NCBI RefSeq assembly: GCF_020832325.1
Contig: NZ_JAFIEU010000022.1
Span: forward strand, 76,692 to 140,691
Direction of reading: 5' to 3'
DNA from: Lunatimonas sp.
GTDB lineage: Bacteria; Bacteroidota; Bacteroidia; Cytophagales; Cyclobacteriaceae
Length of the DNA stretch: 64,000 bases
The notes beneath the pieces are model-generated. The model was not told the DNA's origin. It ran no database searches and saw nothing but the letters and a program-made list of their open reading frames with translations. The stretch's first letter is position 1. Every line of letters starts with the position of its first letter. This document shows, in pieces, positions 33,839 to 42,511 of the stretch. The translations under genes and the position numbers were made by a program.

Positions 33839-34951
33839 TCAATAGGTGATTTTCTTGTCCCTGGAAATTGTCCGCCAAACGCCGGTTGGACAGCCATCTT
33901 CTACAGTAAAAGCCTGTTCATATAAGGCAACCGTAGGGCAGATGTGGTAGGGAATGCCGAAAAAACAATCTCCAACTTGATAGCTATGGTTGGGCGATAC
34001 CTTGAAAACCAGGTGTTCCTCGCTTTGACTAACAGGCTCCCAACCACTGACACCCAGTATCGTCACCCGATTAGGCAGGGGGTTTTCCGACGCAATGGAC
34101 TTGTGCCCGAGGTCCAAACAAATCAGGCCAGGAGCGGGCAGTGAAATGATGCGGGTAAACACCAATGCGGCAGGCGTATAGGGCTGTTCTGGTAACCCAT
34201 CGCTATATCCTTTGTCCCAATAGATAAAGGTACCTGGAGAGCAAATAACGCCGGGACGCTGCGCATGTATCGTAAAGGTGGTAGAGCCTCCGGCGATTAT
34301 TTCAACCTTCAAACCCTCATCCCTTAGTTTCTCTGCCAGTTTTTCTATCGGTTCAAAGCCCTCATCACAAGCTACTTTCCGTGCATGCCAGTCTACTTGA
34401 CGAAGGTGCCCGTCGTACACGTGCATGCCAATCACTGTCAGGCCGGGCAGCGCCAAACAAGCGCGGTACAATTCCTCCGCTGCTTCTCCAGGCGCTATGC
34501 CGGTTCGGTTAGTCTGTGCATTGATATCAAGGTATACTTCAAAAGGTTTACCAGATGCCACGCCTTTTTCAGACAATTGCTTCGCTATGCGAATATGATC
34601 CACTAAGCAGGCAAATCGAATGTTGGGATAATCCATGATCAGCATCTCCCAACGGACCTGCTTAGGACCTACCGGCTGATAGGCCAGCAAGATGTCTTTG
34701 GCTCCCGCCTTTACCAGCATTTCGGCCTCAGCGATTGTGGCGCACTTAAACTTTGATATCCCTGCATCCATCATCAAGCGACAAGCCTCCACAGATTTAT
34801 TCGTCTTCACATGTGGTCGGAGCCGCCGCACATCTCCTATTGCGCCGATGGCTTTTTGGATGTTTTCTTTTGCGATATCCGTGAAAATCACTAGTGCTGG
34901 AGAATCAATCAGGTCAGGCTCCGCTAGCGGGTACTTCTTTAAGTCAACCAT
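33839..34951 (-). CDS. D-threonine aldolase-like PLP enzyme (DSD1/D-TA family)
   Basis: A 370-residue PLP enzyme with the alanine-racemase-type N-terminal barrel. The Schiff-base lysine is expected in RPHVKTNKS (Lys49). The C-terminal part has the YHICPTVALYEQAF motif, whose His and Cys bind the divalent metal needed by D-threonine aldolases and eukaryotic-type D-serine dehydratases. Reactions in this family are cleavage of D-3-hydroxy amino acids to glycine plus aldehyde, or dehydration of D-serine. The choice between them cannot be made here. The ATG at 34951 is one base after the ridA stop, indicating coupling. Confidence 0.85.
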   Translation of the reverse strand: MVDLKKYPLAEPDLIDSPALVIFTDIAKENIQKAIGAIGDVRRLRPHVKTNKSVEACRLMMDAGISKFKCATIAEAEMLVKAGAKDILLAYQPVGPKQVRWEMLIMDYPNIRFACLVDHIRIAKQLSEKGVASGKPFEVYLDINAQTNRTGIAPGEAAEELYRACLALPGLTVIGMHVYDGHLRQVDWHARKVACDEGFEPIEKLAEKLRDEGLKVEIIAGGSTTFTIHAQRPGVICSPGTFIYWDKGYSDGLPEQPYTPAALVFTRIISLPAPGLICLDLGHKSIASENPLPNRVTILGVSGWEPVSQSEEHLVFKVSPNHSYQVGDCFFGIPYHICPTVALYEQAFTVEDGCPTGVWRTISRDKKITY

Positions 34952-34952
34952 C

Positions 34953-35429
34953 CTACTCCAGCTCAAACAGGGCTTCTATCTCCACTGGGATATTGCCCGG
35001 TAGGGAACCAAAGCCAACCGCACTGCGGGTGCCTATGCCGTTTTCTTCACCCCATACCTTGGCAAACAGTTCGCTGCATCCATTAATCACGAAAGGATGC
35101 TCACCAAAGTCTACCGTGCTGTTCACCATGCCCAAAACTTTGATCACCCGTTTAACTTTATTTAGACTTCCCAAATGAGCCTGAATAGTAGAAAGCATCG
35201 TCAAACCTACCTGCTGTGCTGCTAATTTTGCTTCCTCCTTGCCCATGTCCCGACCTACCTTTCCGGCAATCAACGTCCCGTCGTCTTTTACGGGGCCATG
35301 ACCCGATAAGTAGAGATGCTTGCCATCGATCACAAAGGGTTTGTAAACGCCCATAGGTGCGGGGGCCGGGGGCAGGTTAAGTCCAAGTTCCTTAAATCTA
35401 GATTCTGCAGATGCTATTTCCATATCCAT
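34953..35429 (-). CDS. RidA/YjgF family protein
   Basis: A 158-residue member of the Rid family, which hydrolyses reactive enamine/imine intermediates released by PLP enzymes such as serine/threonine dehydratases. The family core is visible: LYLSGHGPVKDDGTL, AAQQVGLTMLSTIQAHLG, and the end TRSAVGFGSLPGNIPVEIEA with the arginine expected to bind the carboxylate. Its place between a permease and a PLP enzyme that acts on D-hydroxy amino acids fits this role. It is slightly longer than canonical RidA (about 128), with extra residues at the N-terminus. Confidence 0.9.
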   Translation of the reverse strand: MDMEIASAESRFKELGLNLPPAPAPMGVYKPFVIDGKHLYLSGHGPVKDDGTLIAGKVGRDMGKEEAKLAAQQVGLTMLSTIQAHLGSLNKVKRVIKVLGMVNSTVDFGEHPFVINGCSELFAKVWGEENGIGTRSAVGFGSLPGNIPVEIEALFELE

Positions 35430-35454
35430 TTGGTTTGTTTATTTTCTCACGAAG

Positions 35455-36774
35455 TTAAAGAATTAAATCCATAGCCAAAACCCCAAAAAGGCCCCCGATC
35501 GCAGCAACCGTCTCTACCAGGGACCAAGAAAGCAAGGTTTGTTTGACGGAAAGGTTGAAGTATTCCTTCACTAACCAAAAGCCTCCATCGTTGAAATGGG
35601 AAAAAATCAAACTACCGGATCCAATGGCCAAGACCATCAGGTTAGGGTTTACGTCACCGGCACCGACCAGCGGTCCGATTATCCCGGCAGCTGTAAGTGC
35701 TGCCACAGTTGCTGAACCTACGGATATCCGGATGATCGCTGCTATCAGCCACCCAAGTAACAAGGGGTGGGTATTCCAATCTTCCATCGCTGTGGCAATA
35801 TCGGCACTGATGCCGCTGGAGACCAACACTTCCTTGAATGCGCCCGCTCCAGCTATAATTAATATGACCAAGGCAATATCCTTCACTGCTTTGCCATAGC
35901 CATCCATCACGGAGACAATGGTTCTGCCTTTACGAAGTCCCAAACTAACCGTGGCCCATAACAAAGAAAATAGCATTACGATACCCGGATCGCCCACAAA
36001 AGCTAGAAAAGTATAGGTAGAAGAATCCGAGTCCACACGCAATAAAATTAACGATGTCGCAATCAGCAGAAAAACTGGCAACAAAGCAGAAACCAAACTA
36101 TTGCCTAGCGAAGGAAGCGCCTCCGAAGGCTTCGCTTCTCCTCTGAACGCATCCAGGGGAACCACTTCCATAGTTCGAATCCAAGGTAGCCGGGCCAACC
36201 CAGGACCAGCCAACAAGATGACCGGAACAGCAATTATCAACCCATATATCAATGTCAACCCCATATTGGCATCAAACTGCGCAACCAAGGCAACAGGAGC
36301 AGGGTGGGGTGGAAGCAGCCCATGGGTAACCGACAGTGCGGCAAGCATAGGAACACCGATAAACATGGCGGGTATTTTATATTGGTACGAAACGGTAAAA
36401 ACCAATGGTACCAAAAGGACAAAGCCCACGTTAAAAAAAAGCGGGATGCCTACTACAAAAGCAGTCACGGTGATTGCCCAATGGATACGGTGTTGGCCAA
36501 AAAGCCTCATCAAAAACTCCGCGATGCGTTGTGCAGCCCCGCTATCGGCGACGATTTTTCCAAGCATCGCGCCAAGAGTAATGATGATGACTAGTCCGCC
36601 CAGCAAATCGCCGATTCCTTTTTGAACAGCTCCCATGATCGCATCTAAGGGGATTCCCAACAATATCCCCGCCACCACCGAAACTAATAAGAAGGAAATG
36701 AAGGGCTCCACCTTGAACCACACGATAAATAGAACCAATAAAATAATGCTGATACCGATAGCTAGAAAACCCAT
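35455..36774 (-). CDS. GntP family permease
   Basis: An inner-membrane proton symporter of 439 residues with about 12 hydrophobic helices. GntP family features are VVAGILLGIPLDAIMGAVQKGIGD (core GIGDLLGGLVII), THGLLPPHPAPVALVAQF and SGSLIFSHFNDGGFWLVKEY. The family includes gluconate and D-serine transporters (DsdX). In this operon with RidA, a D-threonine-aldolase-like enzyme and a dipeptidase, uptake of D-serine or a related D-hydroxy amino acid is more likely than gluconate. The ATG at 36774 is preferred over a TTG six codons upstream. Confidence 0.88.
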   Translation of the reverse strand: MGFLAIGISIILLVLFIVWFKVEPFISFLLVSVVAGILLGIPLDAIMGAVQKGIGDLLGGLVIIITLGAMLGKIVADSGAAQRIAEFLMRLFGQHRIHWAITVTAFVVGIPLFFNVGFVLLVPLVFTVSYQYKIPAMFIGVPMLAALSVTHGLLPPHPAPVALVAQFDANMGLTLIYGLIIAVPVILLAGPGLARLPWIRTMEVVPLDAFRGEAKPSEALPSLGNSLVSALLPVFLLIATSLILLRVDSDSSTYTFLAFVGDPGIVMLFSLLWATVSLGLRKGRTIVSVMDGYGKAVKDIALVILIIAGAGAFKEVLVSSGISADIATAMEDWNTHPLLLGWLIAAIIRISVGSATVAALTAAGIIGPLVGAGDVNPNLMVLAIGSGSLIFSHFNDGGFWLVKEYFNLSVKQTLLSWSLVETVAAIGGLFGVLAMDLIL

Positions 36775-36855
36775 GGGAAGATTTGGTTGCAAAAACGAAT
36801 TTTCGAAAAATTACACCATTCCCGACGAAAACCCTATCCGATCATCATAAAATAG

Positions 36856-38484
36856 CTACTTCTTTACCCATTTGATGGTTTCCACTCTTTCAGCAATCAT
36901 CACTTGGATTAGGTAAAAACCTGTATCCAGCTCCCTAGCGGCATCCAAAAATACCGGCTTTATCTCTCCTAATAGTCCTTCCAGTTGAAGCAACAGATTC
37001 CCATTGCCAGCCTTGACCCAAATCGCCCCCAATTGCTTTTCTTGAATGCTAGATAGGCTTATCCCGATATTTCCGCCCAAATAGGGATTTGGATAAATCC
37101 GAATGCCCTGAGGGACCAAACTGGGTCTACTCAACTTAAACACTTCACTGGTAGAAGATTGCCCGTCCAAATCGACTTGACTGATTTGGTAATAGACGTT
37201 AGCCAGCTCTGGGAGATTTGCGTCAAAAAACCTGTAAGTAGCCGGGCCGTTCGAATAGTGCGCCCCGGGTATTTCTCCTAAAACGTTAAAGGACTTTCCC
37301 CCATCGGTAGAACGCCATACCTGAAACTTCTCGTTGTTTTTTTCCTGTGCCACAGACCAAGTGATATTTGCGCCCCAGTCAGTTTCTTCTGCTTGCACCC
37401 CGAGCCATTTCACAGGTAGACTGGTAATCACTTCTATCGTCACAGACCCATAAGCCGAATTTGATAAGTTCCCTCTTTCAGTTATCCGGTAGTTAATCAC
37501 ATAGGTTCCTGCTTCGGCGTCAGGAGAGACATCCACCGAACCGTCTTCATTGAGTCGCACCCATCCGTTTGGTTCTTGGTTAAGCGCCAAAAGTATCACC
37601 GTTTCGGGTGTGGCTGGTTGCTCCTTTAGTTCATCGTTGAGCAGTACATTGACAACGTTCTTTACTCCCGGAGGGGTCTCCAGAACAACATCATCGCGCA
37701 CATAAATGGAATTTCGGAAAAATACGATCTTTCCATCCGCTCCGTCCACGTTGATGACTCGAAATCCATAGATAGCTTCATTGGTGCCAAATAGCTGGGG
37801 AGAAAAAACCACCAAATGCTGGGGCTGAGTAGGGTAGTTTCCTTGATTCACGATCCGGGTGTTCCAAGGATAACCTCTAAGCTGAATCGTCTGAGCAGAA
37901 GCAATTGGCTGTCCGTTCACATCCAACGCTTGAAAATTCATGTGGCTGTTGCCATCCCGCTCCGAAACCACCAAATAACCGGACTTCGGTACTTCGACTG
38001 GATAAATGACATCCATAAACACTTCATTAGCAGGGATACTACTGCCACCAATATCCCAGTAAGATCGAAAATCGGGTGTAGAGACCACCTCTTCGATGGC
38101 TTGGGCAAACCCCGAATTCATGTGGTTGATGTATGTTCCGTCATATTTCGCCACGCCTACGCCGTTGGCCGCAATTTGTGCAGTACCTAACCGGGGATGC
38201 AAATTGGTAACCAGTGGAGTCCTCGTGGTAGCAAATATCTCCGTGCCATCGGCCAATAGGATCGTCTCTACCACCACAGGTGACCGATCAGGGAGTGGGT
38301 TACTGCGGGAAGCCAAGTCTGTTGTCTGTATGGTCAACACACCCTCAACCAAAAGCCTGATTTCTTGGATGGGTATTTGGTTTTCGGTCTGATTGACCAC
38401 TACCTGACCATGAACACCTAACAGACCTCCTGCTAAGATGTATATGACTACGAACATCCGTATGATCATCCATCCCGTTTTCAT
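36856..38484 (-). CDS. T9SS type A sorting-domain protein, function unknown
   Basis: A 542-residue exported protein. A signal peptide spans about residues 1-26. The N-terminal half has no family I recognise. The middle has a cadherin-like stretch (about 255-350, with DELKEQPATPETV and GTYVINYRITERG). After LPVKWLGVQAEE comes a fibronectin-like segment with FQVWRSTDGGKSFNVLGEI. The C-terminus (IYPNPYLGGNIGISL ... LDTGFYLIQVMI ... IKWVKK) is a type IX sorting domain, so the protein is exported to the surface. The C-terminal half resembles that of the neighbouring 786-residue protein. Confidence 0.75.
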   Translation of the reverse strand: MKTGWMIIRMFVVIYILAGGLLGVHGQVVVNQTENQIPIQEIRLLVEGVLTIQTTDLASRSNPLPDRSPVVVETILLADGTEIFATTRTPLVTNLHPRLGTAQIAANGVGVAKYDGTYINHMNSGFAQAIEEVVSTPDFRSYWDIGGSSIPANEVFMDVIYPVEVPKSGYLVVSERDGNSHMNFQALDVNGQPIASAQTIQLRGYPWNTRIVNQGNYPTQPQHLVVFSPQLFGTNEAIYGFRVINVDGADGKIVFFRNSIYVRDDVVLETPPGVKNVVNVLLNDELKEQPATPETVILLALNQEPNGWVRLNEDGSVDVSPDAEAGTYVINYRITERGNLSNSAYGSVTIEVITSLPVKWLGVQAEETDWGANITWSVAQEKNNEKFQVWRSTDGGKSFNVLGEIPGAHYSNGPATYRFFDANLPELANVYYQISQVDLDGQSSTSEVFKLSRPSLVPQGIRIYPNPYLGGNIGISLSSIQEKQLGAIWVKAGNGNLLLQLEGLLGEIKPVFLDAARELDTGFYLIQVMIAERVETIKWVKK

Positions 38485-38650
38485 GGCAATACCTGTAAAA
38501 AACTGTATTTACGCGCCTACTTCGCTGAAATAGACACATTCATTGTTATGTAAAAATACGTAGAATGATAAAATAAAAATAGATTTTTCAGGTATATTTC
38601 AGTATTTTATTTTATAAAGTAGTTTTTTATATGTGAAATACAAAATATGA

Positions 38651-41011
38651 TCAATATTTCTTAAGCCACTTTAGACTCTGCGAATTTCCCTCTTTTAATA
38701 AGTGAAAAATGTAGATTCCTTGGCTGAATTCCGTCAGGGTCGAAACGATATCCATCACCTCCTGCTGACTTCCCAATACCCGATCCACCCACATCTTTCC
38801 CCTGCTGTCATAGACTAGCAACCGCGTATCACCTCGCATATACTGCTGCGGAAGAATCAAATTTACCTCTCCAGAAAAATAGGGATTTGGAAAGATCATT
38901 GCCTCGGCTTGGTTTCGCCTACCAGCAAGGGTTACTGCAAACACTGGACTTTCACTTGTGGAACCGCCTTGCTCCGACGCGATAAGCTGATAATAAACCC
39001 GCACTCCGGAAACACCTATCAAAGAATCTAAAACATAAAATAACCCTCCCTGCCTAACTAATTCGTCACTATCTACCTCCAAAACATCATAAAACGACTC
39101 CCCTGCATCTAAGGATCGCATTAGCCTGAACCGAGTACCCTCCTTTACCTGAGTTTGCCAAGCAACCTGAACACCATGGTCCACCTCTGTAGCAGAAAAA
39201 TGTACCCATTCCAAGGGAAGGATACTTAACGCCTCAGTGCTAGCCAACGCAAAGGTCGCATCTGCCAGATCCCCAAACTCCAATAGTCTTCCTGCCCACA
39301 GACTTGTATTCAAAACCACGGACTCCATATGCAGACCAGGAGCTACCTCACCGTCACCGGAAATCCGTAGGTCGGTATGATCGTTTAACACCATGTCATC
39401 GCCCTGAATCCAAATTTCCAGCACTCCTTCATGATCTCCCGAGTGATTTATAACAAAATGACTGTTCAGATAGTAAACGATTTCCTTTCCGTCATGATCT
39501 ATCAGCCCTGTTCCATTTCCCACGCCCGCTTGCTGACGATATGCGACGGAAAGGTCCTGATTGCTTGGTACCGAACTAGCTATCAGCCTCAACTTCCTTG
39601 GGCTACCCAATACCTCGTCAAAAAACGGAAGGATACCATTGAAATCATCCAAATTCTCGGGGAGATTGTGTTGAACCAGTGCATGTAGATTTTTCCAATA
39701 GCCACCCTCGTAGCGGTAACTACCCACCATAGAGGTGTTCAGCAGCAATCGATTTCCCTGAAAATCCATGTCTCCCGCTACCATGTCAAAGTCTCTCATA
39801 ACCTCCATGTCCTGTGCAATACGTACCAATCCTCCCGATTTAGCTACAGACAAATCCGTCACCCGGAAACTTTCCCAATCGATACGCTGATCAATGCCTC
39901 CCGCTAAGGTCAGTGAGGTACCTCCATCAAGCACAGCACCTCCATCCACCAAAAAATCCCCTCGGAGAATCAATTCCGCTGGAAGCAACTTGGAGCCATC
40001 TCCCTCAAAACCCAACGAATGGTAGGTGCGGATTTCTTGACTTGCTGCAAAGGTCTTAGTCAAAAAACGCTGCGCACCCGTACCCTCATATCTGTAGACA
40101 ACCGTTCCATCCAACTGCACATTTGCGGCCTCCAATTGAGGTCGCTCTCCCAAAAGTACTAACTCAGCACCCTCTTCCAGCCAAAACTCGGCTGCAGGAC
40201 GTGCAGTAGTCCTGCGCAAAATCTGACCGGAACCCGCGGAAGCCTCGGAAATAAGGCGGGCTTCGGAACGAACAACCAACCCGCCATAGGCACCGGTCCC
40301 GAAACTATCGTGAATATTAAAGGAAAACGTCGAGGTAGCAGGCATTCCATCGGTATTGACAGTCTGATACACGGTGCCACTTTCAACGATAAATGCGTTT
40401 GCCTTAAATCCTGCATTCACGGTTAGCACTTCCCCGGGATCGGGATTAAAGCGTACCGTGAATCTGCTATAACTTGTCAATCCACTCCAAGAACTTCTAT
40501 CTACCACGATACGGGATTCCCCTCGAAACACCAATGAACCCTGCTCCGGGTAGATCCAATCTGTGGAAGGATGCGCATTGTTATGCAGGACCCATTCCCC
40601 ATCCAGATCCTCGCCAAAACTTCGCAATGCCCCATAAATATCCAAATCAAAATGCTGTAGGTTAAGCTTTTTCCCGGGAGATTCCCCCTGCCCAAACAAG
40701 TACAGGTTATTCACCTCAGCGGGTTCGCTAAGCCTCACCTCATGGCCTCGCAAGATGAACACATCGTTCATTCGGGCTGGCGGTATTGTAGCCGGAATCC
40801 AAATGCCCTCTAGGTAAACTTCCCAAGTAATCGGATCCCCCCAATCCCCAGCCTCACCAACCGGAAGCGCAGTTCTATACGTATCGGAATTGGGATTAAT
40901 TTGCTGAGAAAAGGATGGACATGCCCATACTAGGACCAAGGCTCCAACTAAAAGAACTAGCTTGGAACATAAAAAACACCTTAATAACGATATGTACACC
41001 AATACATCCAT
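38651..41011 (-). CDS. Large T9SS type A sorting-domain protein, function unknown
   Basis: A 786-residue exported protein. A hydrophobic leader (about residues 16-36) is followed by a beta-rich N-terminal region (AGDWGDPITWEVYLEGIWIP, EVRLSEPAEVNNLYLFGQG) of the kind seen in surface proteins with parallel beta-strand repeats. After LPLEWVHFSATEVDHG comes a fibronectin-like module with FRLMRSLDAGESFYDV, then the type IX sorting domain (IFPNPYFSGEVNLIL ... FSQGIYIFHLL ... KWLKKY). It may be an adhesin or matrix protein, but no catalytic motif was found. It is encoded just upstream of a related, shorter cargo protein. Confidence 0.75.
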   Translation of the reverse strand: MDVLVYISLLRCFLCSKLVLLVGALVLVWACPSFSQQINPNSDTYRTALPVGEAGDWGDPITWEVYLEGIWIPATIPPARMNDVFILRGHEVRLSEPAEVNNLYLFGQGESPGKKLNLQHFDLDIYGALRSFGEDLDGEWVLHNNAHPSTDWIYPEQGSLVFRGESRIVVDRSSWSGLTSYSRFTVRFNPDPGEVLTVNAGFKANAFIVESGTVYQTVNTDGMPATSTFSFNIHDSFGTGAYGGLVVRSEARLISEASAGSGQILRRTTARPAAEFWLEEGAELVLLGERPQLEAANVQLDGTVVYRYEGTGAQRFLTKTFAASQEIRTYHSLGFEGDGSKLLPAELILRGDFLVDGGAVLDGGTSLTLAGGIDQRIDWESFRVTDLSVAKSGGLVRIAQDMEVMRDFDMVAGDMDFQGNRLLLNTSMVGSYRYEGGYWKNLHALVQHNLPENLDDFNGILPFFDEVLGSPRKLRLIASSVPSNQDLSVAYRQQAGVGNGTGLIDHDGKEIVYYLNSHFVINHSGDHEGVLEIWIQGDDMVLNDHTDLRISGDGEVAPGLHMESVVLNTSLWAGRLLEFGDLADATFALASTEALSILPLEWVHFSATEVDHGVQVAWQTQVKEGTRFRLMRSLDAGESFYDVLEVDSDELVRQGGLFYVLDSLIGVSGVRVYYQLIASEQGGSTSESPVFAVTLAGRRNQAEAMIFPNPYFSGEVNLILPQQYMRGDTRLLVYDSRGKMWVDRVLGSQQEVMDIVSTLTEFSQGIYIFHLLKEGNSQSLKWLKKY

Positions 41012-41186
41012 ATTAAGATAGAAAAGTCAATAAATTTATGCATTTCAATCTTTCTTGTCAATCAAATAATATTTTTTTTATGCAAAAAATTTTCTGTCGA
41101 GAGGAATTTAGGCATTGTGTTAAAAGCGGGGTACCACCCACCACGATAACGGGAGCAATCCATCCCAAAAAACCATTTATTTCCTG

Positions 41187-41194
41187 TAAATTTG
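41187..41194 (+). promoter_or_regulatory. Possible -7 element upstream of the DUF4105 gene
   Basis: TAAATTTG matches TAnnTTTG and lies 67 bases before the chosen ATG. No convincing TTG is found at the right distance upstream. Confidence 0.3.
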
Positions 41195-41260
41195 CGAATG
41201 GTCCGTCGTGCCTAATCTGGTATAGTTAGACCATCAGCATGAAAATTTCCGTTGACACCC

Positions 41261-42451
41261 ATGATTTCCAGAGCCTATCTCCTTGTTCCATTGATTTTTC
41301 TAGGGCTGTCCTTCGGGGCTTTAGAAGCAACCGCGCAAGATTATCAAATCAGCCTGATCACCTGCGATCCGGGCGACGAACTCTATTCAACCTTTGGTCA
41401 TAGTGCCATCCGGGTGCTAGACAAAACATCCGGAACCGACTTGGTATACAACTACGGAACCTTTGACTTTAACACACCTTTTTTCTACGTAAAATTCAGC
41501 CGAAGAACCTTAGACTACCAATTAGCCCTCACGACGTTTGAGCAATTTCTGTATGAATACAACTATTTTAAACGCAGCGTTCGGGAACAGGTGCTAGATC
41601 TGTCTCCAAGGCAGACAGCGGAAATCTTGCAGTTCCTGCGTATCAACTACCAACCAGAGAACCGAAAATACCGATACGATTTTTTCTTTGACAACTGTGC
41701 CACCCGGATCAGGGACATGATGGAGTCGGTGTTGGGCAATAACCTCGAATGGAATGAACCGGAAGCTGGGGAGCGAAAATCCTTCCGCCAACTGATTGAT
41801 GAATACGTGTACCCGCTTCCTTGGTCCGACTTGGGTATAGACCTAGCATTGGGCGCAGTGATAGATCGGGAAGCACGAGAGCACGAAAAGCTCTTTCTAC
41901 CGGATTACTTGGAGGCGGCAGTTGCCCGAGCAGACGTGGTGGGTGACGGCCCGCGTAGGTCTTTGGTAAAAGAGACCCACGTTATCTATGACTTTCCCGA
42001 CAGGGAAATTGCCTTTAGCCTGTTAAATCCCTATATCATCCTTTGGGTGGTAGCAATCTTCATCGCAGTAATTACCTTTTTAGGCTTTAAGCGAAAAAAA
42101 CTGTACGCCTCCATAGACATCGTGCTTTTTGGAGCCTTGGGAATTCTGGGAATCGTGATCGTATACCTTTGGTTCTTTACAGAGCATTCCCAAACAAAGA
42201 TGAACTGGAACCTCCTGTGGGCTTTTCCCTTTCACTTGTTAGTTGCATTCATGTTGACGAGAAGAAAGAATCCCTCCTGGCTAAAAAAATATTTGCTATT
42301 TGCCCTGATAATTGCCGACTTGGGACTGATCCTGTGGCTGGTTGGTGTACAATCCTTTCACCCCAGCGTCTTACCGCTGTTACTGGCAACCATTCTAAGG
42401 AGTAATTTTCTATATTACCACTTGGACAAGTGGATGTTGGCAAAGAACTGA
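41261..42451 (+). CDS. DUF4105 membrane protein (Lnb N-terminal-like domain)
   Basis: A 396-residue exported membrane protein. A signal peptide (to about residue 24) precedes a periplasmic DUF4105/Lnb-type domain: ISLITCDPGDELYSTFGHSA, FYVKFSRRTLDYQLA and FFFDNCATRIRDMM, in which the histidine and cysteine are the likely catalytic pair of this papain-like fold. The C-terminal 150 residues form about five membrane helices. In Gram-positives, Lnb makes lyso-form lipoproteins. The role of the Bacteroidota family is not established. The ATG at 41261 is chosen over a TTG three codons earlier. Confidence 0.85.
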   Translation: MISRAYLLVPLIFLGLSFGALEATAQDYQISLITCDPGDELYSTFGHSAIRVLDKTSGTDLVYNYGTFDFNTPFFYVKFSRRTLDYQLALTTFEQFLYEYNYFKRSVREQVLDLSPRQTAEILQFLRINYQPENRKYRYDFFFDNCATRIRDMMESVLGNNLEWNEPEAGERKSFRQLIDEYVYPLPWSDLGIDLALGAVIDREAREHEKLFLPDYLEAAVARADVVGDGPRRSLVKETHVIYDFPDREIAFSLLNPYIILWVVAIFIAVITFLGFKRKKLYASIDIVLFGALGILGIVIVYLWFFTEHSQTKMNWNLLWAFPFHLLVAFMLTRRKNPSWLKKYLLFALIIADLGLILWLVGVQSFHPSVLPLLLATILRSNFLYYHLDKWMLAKN

Positions 42452-42511
42452 TCGTTTATTCAAACTATTCTGCCTGCAAGAAGCGTTATAGTTACCTAAC
42501 AATGCCTCACC

